Assembly (NCBI GenBank): GCA_033439265.1 | Contig: JAVTVX010000002.1 | Span: forward strand, 1,498,001-1,562,000 | Direction of reading: 5' to 3' | Source of the DNA: Dillenia suffruticosa | Lineage: Eukaryota > Streptophyta > Magnoliopsida > Dilleniales > Dilleniaceae | Length of the DNA: 64,000 nt | Part shown: piece by piece, positions 54,392 to 64,000 of the stretch | How the letters are laid out: each line of letters opens with the position of its first letter | How positions within the stretch are numbered: the stretch's first letter is position 1 | Notes under the pieces: model-generated | Seen by the model: only the letters and a program-made list of their open reading frames with translations | The model's database searches: none | What the model was told of the DNA's origin: nothing | Translations under genes and position numbers: made by a program

Positions 54392-55210
54392 AGGATGAAG
54401 AGAGAGAAGAGGACAAGCCTGTTGCTTATGGAAATTAGCATCTAGCTTTTTAGACTTGTATTTCAATAAACTTGTATCTGCAGCTGTTTCAGACCATTAC
54501 CTTTCTATTTTGATCAAGTAATTGCTTAGCAGAAAAAGACTCTCGCTCTTGAATGATCAGATGCAGACAGATGGTAGAAACACTAGGCTTGGATTATTCA
54601 GTATGAGTCTTTTCTCTTAATTTTCCAATTCATCTTCACATTCACAAACCATGTTTTATAGCATCTTTCTCGACATTTACACTGAACAAGAACTGGTAAT
54701 CTTATCTTTTCTGAACAGTTATCCATTATTTGAACTTACATACTGCGCAAATGCTCTCTCCAAATCAAATCAACCCTTTTTCCCTAAAACTTACACCATC
54801 TCTACTTCAGATGTGTATTGTGTGCTTATGCTTGTAACGTGCATTCAAATATTAGCACAAACGAACCAGGTTTTACCATTGTTCCAGTGGATATTAATAC
54901 ACTAAGAGGGCCGGTGATCGTTAGTTTGTCATCCCGTAGTTATAATTATTCTATGATTCTAGTCGAACAGTGAACTGTGGCTGTTGGAGGCGATCCAACA
55001 ACCACCCTTCCAAGTTGAAAAAAGTTGCAATATTTTTTCCAAGATTCTATAACTTGGCAAGGAGAAAGAGAATGAAGGGGGATACCAAGAGCAGACTGCT
55101 AGGCGTGAACTTGGAGAATGAGCTTGGCCTCCTTGGAGGGGTCAGTGGTAACGAGAGGTCCACTGAAGTTCATGAAAATGTACTCCATTAAAAGGATAAA
55201 TTTCACTTTA
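54392..55210. other. 3' region of DUF2921-C and flank
   Basis: The 3' UTR probably ends after 'caataaact' near 54465-54475. Beyond it are short ORFs (for example 54970-55191, 73 codons) with no motif I recognise; I do not support them as genes. Confidence 0.45.
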
Positions 55211-55966
55211 AGGTTTGTAACGACAGAAGAAATGCAAACCTCATGATGTGGATGCATAAAAGAAGTTTAGCTACTACAAATGTAGTAGCTTGATGTGCAC
55301 ACAATTTAAATCTTTATGTTAATTTTCTACCTAAAGATGGTATTTGACATATACACGATGAAAATCTGTTTTGATACAAATGCTAGAATTGTGATCAAGT
55401 AGATAAACACGTGTATATTATATATAAATAAGTGTTGGGTTTGATCTTCTGTGTTCCAACTAAGTATAAATATGAAAATATTGTGTGGTTAAATATTAAT
55501 TTTGGATTTTTTACATGTATACTCTGCTTAGATTGTATTGTCCATTGAATCTTTCATGAGAAAGAATGATATGTAGATATAAGAGTCAAATTTGAATTCT
55601 TTGAACAACTTGAGTGGGCATGCTTTGTCTGCAAGACTTCTAGCCAGCTTGTAAATAGATTTTTGGGTTCGAGGACGTGCTATGGTCCCCTAAAGTTTAT
55701 GTTTTGATATAAAGTTTAACATGTTATGTTGAAGTAAAAAAGAAAATACATGAATAATAGATCAAAATTAGTGAGGAAGCTTATGCTTCCACGTTGATAG
55801 AACTTTGAGAAGAGAGTATGTTTATGAGTGAACACAAAATTTTCTTCAGGTTTTGCCCAAGGTAATAATTTGAGGATGTTTAGGAAAACACGAATGGAGA
55901 TCACATGTTAGCCATGACTATTGTGTCAACTGGATACGTGACATTTGTGTTTGTGTGTGCTTGTTT

Positions 55967-56180
55967 TTTTTTTTTGTATCATATTTTGGATACCGTTCGG
56001 TATTTGGGATTTCGCCCTAACTAATCCGGACCGACAGCTACGATAGCTCCTTTCGGAGGGCGGGTTCTCCCAACGGGGAACGCTCTATACACATGAGGGT
56101 CTGATACTTCAAGCGGGAGTCGAATCTCGATCATGTTTAAGGATACTCAACTCCATATCCAATTAAATCAATTTACGTTG
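55967..56180 (-). repeat. SINE-like repeat copy with probable target duplication
   Basis: T-run, 'accgttcggtatttgggat', 'aactaatccggaccgac', 'gggagtcgaatctcgatc', 'actcaactccatatccaatt'. A 'tttgtgtgtg' stretch occurs just before the T-run (about 55950-55959) and again just after the far end (about 56183-56192). This looks like a target-site duplication, although GT-rich context weakens it. Confidence 0.65.
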
Positions 56181-56963
56181 ATTTTGTGTGTGTTTTATTA
56201 GCGTACATTTTAAGATATCAATTGTTTTTCCATTAAAACTATAGAACTTTTATAACTTCTAAAATTCAAATTGATGTATGAAATTCCGAATGAAATATAT
56301 AAAACACGTTAGGATTTGGATTCCATGCATTACAAGATTGAGAAATTTCTGTCATTGGCATAATTTAAGTTCTGCAATTAAATTTTAATGGTTGTTAATA
56401 AAATACTTGAAAATTTTTACACTCTTCCTAAATAATTCTTATATAATTTTCAGTATAGGTAGTAGATTAATATGATCATAAATTTAATTTTTAATCACTA
56501 TCACCGGTTGATTATTTTTCTTATACGGCCATCCATTTGCTGACCTGGTTCGAATTGTTCCTGACATGGAAACTTTCTATGCTTGTGGAATTGTACAAAG
56601 TAGAAATTATTTTTTTGGATTAAAAAATATGTGAAATGTCATTAAAAACAAGCAAACTATTATGATCATCATCATCACCATTTCTTAGAATATTAAAAAG
56701 TATACCTTTTTTTCGAATTCTTGCTAAGATGGGAACTTTCTTGGCTCCAATGGAATGATACGAATATAGAAATTATTTTTTTGGATTAAAAAATATGTGA
56801 AATGCCAATAAAATTAACCAAGTTGTTGTTTTTATTATTATTATTATTATTATTTGAACATAATTTTTTTAGAAGATAATATATATATAACTTATGGAGT
56901 GTTTAATGATTTACAATGTAGTCTTTCAACATATAACATTAATTTATATGGAAAACTCTAATT

Positions 56964-57130
56964 TTTTTTTTTATACTATATCAATCGGTGTTTAGAGTAA
57001 TACTCCGATTAATTCGATTTGAGACTTGCAGTGACCCATTAAGGGGGTTATCCTCTCAACGCTGTTTGTTTCATGTCAAAGTTGCAAGTCGAACTCATCA
57101 TCTTGATTAAGAGATCTAGTATCACATCCA
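56964..57130 (-). repeat. SINE-like repeat copy (minus orientation)
   Basis: T-run, 'tcaatcggtgtttagagtaa', 'ccgattaattcgatttgag', 'cccattaagggggttatc', 'caagtcgaactcatcatc', 'gattaagaga'. Confidence 0.6.
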
Positions 57131-57743
57131 CGGACCGTTGATGGAATACTAATTTTCATGTTCTTCATTATTTTTGGGCCGGGTCTTCAACAAATGTTTA
57201 ATTTATAAGCCTAGTCCATCGATTTAATTTTTTACTTGATCCAAGTAAAAGTTAAATTAAATTTTTAATTTTAAAATGATTTTTTTTTTTTTAACTTGGA
57301 GCTCAGGAGGAAAATATTAAATTTAATTGAATTTTATTACTTGAAATAACGAATGACCTTGGATTTTATTTTTAGAATCGTTATGTTATAATATTTATAG
57401 ATAAATTATATGGAACCCACAAACTACTATGATATGTATTTGTGCTTTCTTTGGCGTAATCTATCACAAAAGGCAAACATGGCTTAATATCATGCCACTT
57501 CCTTCGATCCTTGTGTTGATTTTATTAGTACTTAACCTAGGGCATTGATTTAAAAAAAAAAAATTAATTTTAAGAATATTTCAGTTCTTTATTTTTTAAT
57601 AATGGGTGCTCAACAAATATGTAATCTATTGTGATATATAACTGAAGCAATGAATTAGTAAAATTTTAAAATTTTATATTATTTCCTCCAATTTCTCCTA
57701 CATATAAGCACCATAGCAGGAGTGATAATAAGAAATGGATCTT

Positions 57744-57890
57744 TTTTTTTGTTCATAACTAATCGGTATCTGTAATCATATTTTGACTGATTTGATTTAA
57801 GAATTATTGGATCCAAATTAAGGAAAGATTTTCTCGATATTGTTTTTTTGTTCTCTCAAATTTCAAATCTTAGATTTGGTCGACAGACTT
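57744..57890 (-). repeat. SINE-like repeat copy (minus orientation)
   Basis: T-run, 'ctaatcggtatctgtaatca', 'gactgatttgatttaagaat', then a degraded head. It is a decayed copy in the same orientation as its neighbours. Confidence 0.5.
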
Positions 57891-59584
57891 AGCAACCTTA
57901 TTCACAAAATTGATCATCGGTCGATGAAATGGATCTCTAATGTGTCAGCAATGTTACACGCTTTAAAACCTTTCTAAGAAATTGAGAGTTTCAAGTGCTT
58001 GGAAGCAACAAATAAGTTTTTTTTTTTGTTACATAAAAATTCAAATATTAGATCTCACAATTAGGAAGGGGGATTGTGACCATCAGTCCCCTTGAGGACG
58101 AAGCAACAAATAAGTTAGTGAAGGATTTGTTAGTCCTAGACAGCCTAGGAGTTGAAAGCTTTGTTCTACCTTCTAATTGAGATCAAATTAGTTTGATGCC
58201 AATGAGATTCAATCAAGTGGTCATTAGAAAACGTTGAAAGGATTTCGAGATAAACAAAAAAATAAAAAAACTTGCACGTAAAATAATCACTGTCCTTAAG
58301 GAACTTATTCCCCCACTATGTTGCTGGCTGGGTAGACGACAAACTCCTTTAGGATATGCAAATCGAAAACAGAAATTTGAAACAGCAAAATTTTAAATTT
58401 CTCCAAAAAACGAATAGAGTCTTTTCAGAACACGAAAATTGTGAATGACAGAAAAATCTGAAGAAAAATTTCATAATGATGAGAAGGAGTATTTATAGAG
58501 AATGAAAGATTGTAATTATGAGAAATCCTTTCATTCAAAGGTTATAATGAATATATCATTTTGAAAAAATAATCGTTGATTCAATAGGTATCACTTGGTT
58601 TTTTAGAAAATAACATTTTAGTTAAAAAATATCAATTTATTTAATTTTCAAATTGTGTCTTTTAAACAAAAAATTAAAAAATCGAAAAGCAGTTATTTTT
58701 TAATGCACAAGGCCCAAGTGCCTCAGTGTCCTATTTTTTACCTTTAAATAAATAAATAAATACATAAATAAATAAATAATTCATTATTAAAAATTTTATT
58801 TTTCGTTCAACATACTATTTCAACCAAATTTAAATGGTTTTAAATTTGATGGGTTATATACTCATCACATTCTTTTCAACTTTTTAATGTGGGACAAATA
58901 TTCATAACATATTACAAACTATATTCAACAGTGATATCAATCATCCTCTTTTTATAATAGACTCGAGTTTGAATCTTACTATAAAAAAAAAAAAAATCAA
59001 ATTAGTTTGATGAACTTATGTAACAATCCTGATTGTTCTGAACTATCCTAAATGATTAGTGCAAAAATGAATGCCTAGGAAGTGGTATATCTCTTTGCAT
59101 GCATGCATAATCTTGCACTGGGAGTAGGTGTTGATAGGCCTACGTAGAGAATATCCGGTTTTTGCGCAGATCTATTTTGTCACTTTTTTTCTTAAGTTGG
59201 AAAAAGAAAAGTGTAAAGAAACAGCACGAGGAAACCTTTGACACAACTGTGAGTTCGACGACAAAGAGAAGTAGCCTCTAATAGGATTTCGAACATACAC
59301 TCTAGGCTTTTGGCGTGAAACAAGAACAAAGAACTAAAAATCTGACCACTCACCCTGGAGGACTATAAAGCTGCAAGTTCATCAAAGTTCGTTATTCATT
59401 GTCACATTTTTCATTAAATCAATTGTCCGGTTGTCATTAACGAAGGACAATGAGCCACCTTCAAGCCGGTCGCTAGCGGAGTCTACACTACAGCTCTCTA
59501 ATTTCCTCACTTCCCGTCATAGCCTTTTGATTTGCTATCAATAAATATTGATTTGCTAACGGTGATCACTGTCGATATTGGTTT

Positions 59585-59725
59585 CTTTTTTTTTTTCATC
59601 GATATTTAAATTTTATTCAACTAATTTCGATCGATTATTATAATCTATTTTAAGAATTGATTTTTTCAAATCATATTTTATCATTTTCATATCTCGAATT
59701 CAAAATCTCTGATTAAGAGGTGCAT
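59585..59725 (-). repeat. SINE-like repeat copy (minus orientation)
   Basis: T-run, 'catcgatatttaaattttat', 'caactaatttcgatcg', 'ctcgaattcaaaatctctga', 'ttaagagg'. It lies about 240 bp before the acidic small gene. Confidence 0.5.
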
Positions 59726-59960
59726 TTACACTTTTTCGCGCGAGCTAAAACCCTCACGGGATCATATCGTGGCATTTCAATCCCTTTGACGTGTCACTAA
59801 TCTACTTGATGTTCATTATATCTTAACATGGACTTACCCACTTTTTCCTTAAACTCTTCTTTGTCTCTGTATATCAAACCCCAACGCCCTACGCCTACAC
59901 TTCGCCTCCACTGAGACCAAAGTCTAGAGAGATAGAGAGAAAGAGAGAGAGATAGCGACC

Positions 59961-60400
59961 ATGTCGAAGATCAACAAGTTGGTTCGCCTTGGCCGATTGA
60001 ATCGACTTGTTCTCAGCAAACCGCAGTTCTCAGAACGACAACGTATTGTCGATCTTCTCCACCTCTCCGCAGTTTCTTCAGCTTGAAGTCGAATGGAGAT
60101 TGCCCAAACAGTATTGTGGTGAATAAGTCCGTGTATTTAGCTCAGCGATATTGGTTTGATCTTTTCAAGTCGGATTTGGTTGCTCGCCGTAGGAGTGGCT
60201 CGAGAAACAATGATGTTGATGCCGACGAGGACGAGGATGACGTGGAGTGGGACGACAAAGAAGGATTTGATGAGGATGATGATGTTTTGGATGGTGAGTT
60301 CGATAGTGATTTCGATGATGATGACGATGTTTTGCCTGAGCATATGGAGAATCACGTATTCAACATAATTCCGAACCGAGGAAGCAAGCTGCTGGGGTGA
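59961..60400 (+). pseudogene. Possible small organelle-targeted acidic protein, frame broken
   Basis: A GA-rich leader precedes ATG 59961. It opens 41 codons rich in Arg/Lys/Leu/Ser ('MSKINKLVRLGRLNRLVLSK'), like a mitochondrial or plastid presequence, and ends at TGA 60084-60086. In a second frame an open stretch runs through 'SLKSNGDCPNS', 'VNKSVYLAQRYWFDLFKS' and a long Asp/Glu tract to a stop at 60398-60400. The two parts look like one protein of about 145 residues separated by a frame change between about 60020 and 60080. No GT-AG intron that repairs it is obvious. It could be a pseudogene, a sequencing indel or an unusual small intron. I do not recognise the family. Confidence 0.45.
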
Positions 60401-61134
60401 TTCCACTGTGGAAAGGTGGAGCCAGAGCAGTTGTAATTGTGTTCAAAAAACAGTTGACTATGACACATAAAACAACCATTCAAAACTAATGATCGATGAC
60501 AGGATATTAAATTTTTTAATTAAAATCTTGAATTTAAATTTTAAAAATAAAAAAATAGATGATAAAATAATTAATCTCTAATTATATCCTATAATTACTC
60601 AGAATGAACCATTTAGATATTAGAATATCTATAATTAAGTATCAAATAAAAAAAGAAAATCATTACGTAGAATCAATCTCTCTTAAGAAAATATCTATGA
60701 AAAACTTAACCTTCTTGACCGTTCTCACGAGAGATTCACATAGATATTTATAAACTTTTGGAAGAGATAATCCTTAAAATGAGTTTTATAGTGGTCAAAT
60801 CGGATTAGTTGGACAAAATCTGAAAACCGGTGGTGAAAAAAAAAAAGACATTTACAAACCTTTGCTAATATTATTATGTATACAAAATAATGTGAAATTA
60901 TGGAACAAAATGTCACCCATATTATTATTTATATGATATCCTCGAAAAATAATTACTCATTTATTGTTTGGTCTTGTGTAATCTTTCTTAACACAAATAT
61001 ATTTTACATATTATTGTCTAATTTAAAGTAATTATTAAATAAATTAATTAATTTCAACATAAATTAAGCAAATTGTTCTAATTGTACATTTTTATATTTT
61101 ATTATAATTATAAAAAATTAACTATTATTTTTTA

Positions 61135-61190
<56 letters not shown>

Positions 61191-61369
61191 TAATCTGTTA
61201 AATTGGCGCTAGGCAAAAATAACCCTAACAATAACAACAAAAAATTTTTCATTGGCCCCGAGTTGGGTTTGCCGTTCCAAGAAAAGTCAGCGGGCTTGAA
61301 AGGTCAGCGTTCAAGCCCTAAGCCCGTTTTGGCCCCCCACCCCTCTCTGTCTCTCTCTCTCTGCGCTCC
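60401..61369. other. Intergenic and poly(A) polymerase gene upstream region
   Basis: AT-rich. It contains a plus-oriented SINE-like partial copy (about 60740-60850, 'gtcaaatcggattagttgga' then an A-run) and a (TA)n microsatellite (about 61138-61186). The last 150 bp are GC-richer with a CT tract and form the leader of the next gene. Confidence 0.55.
61138..61186. repeat. (TA)n microsatellite
   Basis: About 24 TA dinucleotides, roughly 190-230 bp upstream of the poly(A) polymerase start codon. Confidence 0.9.
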
Positions 61370-64000
61370 ATGGAAAACGGGTTTCTATACGAGACCCTAG
61401 ATCCACTCTCCGACGGACCGCCGCCGCCGCCAACCGACGAGTCGTCGGAACCCTACTACGTTTGCCGTAACCAAATTTCTCTCTCCTCTATCCAATTGCC
61501 TTCGCCTGAAACTGCTGCAGCGGATTATTTTTCTCTCGATGTTAACGCCGACAACGAAGATCAAACCCCAGACTCTCCTGTTGTTACTCCGGTTGCGACT
61601 CCTGCAAGGAATGAAGGAGGAGGAGAACAGGAACAGGGGCTTGAGGGTAGCTGGTTTAGAGGCAACTGTCAATTTAAGAGTCCTATGCTTCAACTTCATA
61701 AAGGTTCGTCAATCCTTTAATTTTACTGTCTATGGGATTTTAGATTTTTAATATCACTGAGTGGTTATTAGCCAATGTTGACCTTCTTTCATATTTTTTG
61801 CATAATGAGTAATCTCATAACCTAGGGTTTTCATGAATGGAATTAGCTTCAACTTTATAAAGGTCTATGAATATTGGCTTTGAACTGGGAACTGTGGTTT
61901 TCAGTAATATTCCAATAGTTAGCTGAATTGGACCTTTTTTTTTTTTTTTTTGCAGAATGTGTAATTTCTTAACCTAGGGTGTCTAATAGGATAGTGATGT
62001 TTGGACCTGAAAAAATCCATTTTGGTATCGTTTCCTTGTCTTTCAAAGTAAATTGTGTTGTCTCTGGAATTGTTACTGAGTAGAGTTTGATTTGGTCGCC
62101 TTGGTTTGGTTATGGAATTATGTTGAGTTGGTGATTTTCTTTATGTTGGATTTTGCAGAATGAATTGTTTCTTAGACCAGGGTTGTTTGTCTCTTTGCAG
62201 AGATTGTAGATTTTTGTGAGTTTCTTTCTCCAACTCCAGAAGAACTAGCTTCAAGGAACTCAGCTGTGGATCGCGTCTTTGATGTTATTAAATATATATG
62301 GCCTTCTTGCAAGGTAGTGATAGCTCAACTCTTTTTGTTGGTTTTTCAGCTTTTTATTTTATTTTTTTTTGGGCGGGGGATTAAATTGTGGAGCTTATAT
62401 TTCTTTTGTTGCTTTTTCAGGTTGAAGTATTTGGGTCATTTAAAACTGGGCTTTATCTCCCCTCAAGTGATATTGATGTAAGTGCAATTATTCCTTGTCT
62501 GTATTTTGAGTTGTGAATGTGATATGGCACAATTATTTTTGTTTGGCACGACAGTTGTTGGCTGTAAATGTTAATCAAATTGGTCTCATTATGTTTACCG
62601 TAGAATATTTTGTACCAGACTACCAATAAGTTGCTAACTTTGGTTTCTGAAAAGATAAAAGAGAAGTTTGGCCCCCCGGTTTCAGAAGGGAAAAGTTCAA
62701 AAATGTTATTGTTGAAAGCCCTTTTCTGATGATTTTGTGTCATTCAGTCTGAACTTCACATCACAAGTGTTGGTTGCTCAATCTTACTGCACGATGTTTC
62801 TAGTACCACCTTTAATTTTTTTGTTTGTTTTTAATCTATTTGCAATATGCATTGGAATAAAGCAATCAGGGGCAAAAAAAAATTGACTACCTGCTGACTA
62901 CCCGTTGAAAATTTCTGTCAAATGTAGGTCGTGATTCTAAATTCCAATATAAACACTCCTCAAAGAGGCTTACAAGCCCTTTCTAGGGCATTGTCGCAAA
63001 GGGGCATTGGTAAAAAGATACAGGTTTGCTTCCTTCTGACAAAAGAACTACATCATCTCAAAATTTATGATCTAGAATACCAACACTAAGCGGTAAATGT
63101 GCAGGTAATTTCAAAGGCTCGTGTGCCAATTATCAAATTTATAGAGAAGAAGAGTGAAGTTTCATTCGACATAAGGTTTATATATTTTCTTTTGATTTTT
63201 CATTTGATGATTAGAATATCTTATATAATGCGTCATTCTCTTTTTCCAATCAAAAGGCCCCAGTCTGTTGTTATACACGAGCTTCCTTGGAACATCTTAT
63301 TTTTTTGGGTGGAAATTATTTTAATATGCCCTTACAAGCTGGAGCAGTGGAAAAGCACTACTTTTGAGATGAACATTGATATATATTCAAGATTTGAGCA
63401 GTTGTATGAACTGAAAGTCACTGTTCTGAATTAAGCATTTGCTTGTAAAGGACAAATTTCTCTGCTCCATATTAGAATTACTGGCCTCGAAGGTTCCGGA
63501 CTCTGGGGCTACATAGAAGTGCTTGTGTTGTTTCAATCATGTGTAAAGGCAATGCTATCATCAGCTTTCAGTTGTGTTACTAATTGGATTCATTAATTCT
63601 TTTGTTACAGTTTTGATGTGGAAAATGGGCCAAAAGCAGCTGAGTTTATTAAGGTTTGTTGTTTTATTCTCATTCACTATTTTGTCATTCCATATTCAAT
63701 AAGCTAGTATCTGAGTGTTGGTCCAAATTCTTCATCTTCTCTTAGTTTTCCTTGATTTTTCCAAATTATATAATAAGGTGTTGCCCTTAGTGATTGAAAA
63801 ATCAATTATATGTTTATATACTATATGTGCATTACTGGACTTTGCTTTGCCTTACACCTTGTTCTGTGCCAGCTTTTCCACCCTTTTTGTAGTATTCTCA
63901 CAAGCAGCTTAACACTGAAGTACCGGTGCTAGTTGCACCCAAAACACTGGACCATGCATGGAAAGGATTGAAACATATCAAGCTAGAGATGGCAATTTGC
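61370..64000 (+). CDS. TRF4/5-type non-canonical poly(A) polymerase, 5' part
   Basis: Nucleotidyltransferase of the TRF4/PAPD5 group, which in other eukaryotes adds short A tails to nuclear RNAs for exosome decay. Exons visible: 61370-61703, 62201-62313, 62421-62477, 62928-63023, 63105-63175, 63611-63653. All phases agree and give 238 codons. An acidic, Pro-rich N-terminus (1-110) precedes 'EIVDFCEFLSPTPEE'. The catalytic signature 'VEVFGSFKTGLYLPSSDID' carries Asp166 and Asp168, and the third catalytic Asp is probably Asp222 in 'EVSFDIS'. 'FDVENGPKAAEFIK' follows as in the family. The remaining palm, PAP-associated domain and stop lie beyond the window. The ATG is the first in a CT-rich leader. 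Confidence 0.88.

Larger units (their letters stand above)
55211..59930. other. Gene-poor, repeat-rich stretch
   Basis: No gene is supportable over about 4.7 kb. At least five SINE-like copies (about 55967-56180, 56964-57130, 57744-57890, 58017-58100, 59585-59725) lie in AT-rich DNA, with a short plus-oriented variant at about 58930-58996. A minus-strand 'TATAAATA' occurs near 58489-58497 without an attached gene. Confidence 0.55.

Noticed and set aside
54651-55191. Two small ORFs (84 and 73 codons) after DUF2921-C
   Set aside because: There is no motif, no promoter-like context and no repeat or family signal; random open frames are common at this length.
63654-64000. Last 100 bp read as a further poly(A) polymerase exon
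   Set aside because: An open frame follows an AG near 63904, but it does not resemble the expected next segment of the family, so it is treated as intron.

Overview
The window is plant nuclear DNA, most likely from a eudicot. Genes are split by short AT-rich GT-AG introns, intergenic DNA is AT-rich with many microsatellites, and the proteins are plant-type (type 3 metallothionein, MUCI70-like glycosyltransferase, PFU-type E2, DUF2921 receptor-like membrane proteins). I cannot name the species from sequence alone.

Layout, left to right: a MUCI70-like DUF616 glycosyltransferase gene (+, about 0.48-6.3 kb); a small four-span membrane protein gene (+, 9.2 kb); COX17 copper chaperone (+, 13.1-14.2 kb) tail-to-tail with a type 3 metallothionein gene (-, 15.9-17.2 kb); a 1.05 kb fold-back transposon of Mutator-like character (18.5-19.5 kb); the 21-coding-exon NSF gene (-, 21.0-29.8 kb), diverging from a PFU/UBC25-type ubiquitin-conjugating enzyme gene (+, 31.9-37.5 kb); a three-fold tandem repeat with units of about 980 bp (38.65-41.6 kb) abutting a cluster of three intronless DUF2921 genes (+, 41.7-54.4 kb); about 5.5 kb of gene-poor, SINE-rich DNA; an acidic small ORF with a broken frame (60.0-60.4 kb); and the 5' part of a TRF4/5-type non-canonical poly(A) polymerase gene (+, from 61.37 kb, running off the window).

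Most genes are ordinary housekeeping loci with no operon-like link. COX17 and MT3 are both copper-related, but their adjacency may be chance. The accessory part is the DUF2921 cluster. Copies B and C are recent tandem duplicates that share promoter, GA tract, TATA box and CDS. Copy A is older and has the triplicated leader. A decayed piece of the UBC25 gene, with intron sequence, lies between B and C.

The points most worth a second look are the fold-back element with an 8/9-matching 9-bp target duplication, an AT-AC (U12-type) first intron in NSF, a chain of two uORFs joined by ATGA overlaps to the MUCI70-like start codon, the triplicated leader before DUF2921-A, duplicated acceptor/start-codon modules in COX17, and a dispersed SINE-like family with at least a dozen copies. 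I saw no convincing new multi-gene system. Exon borders were read by eye from splice consensus, phase and family conservation.
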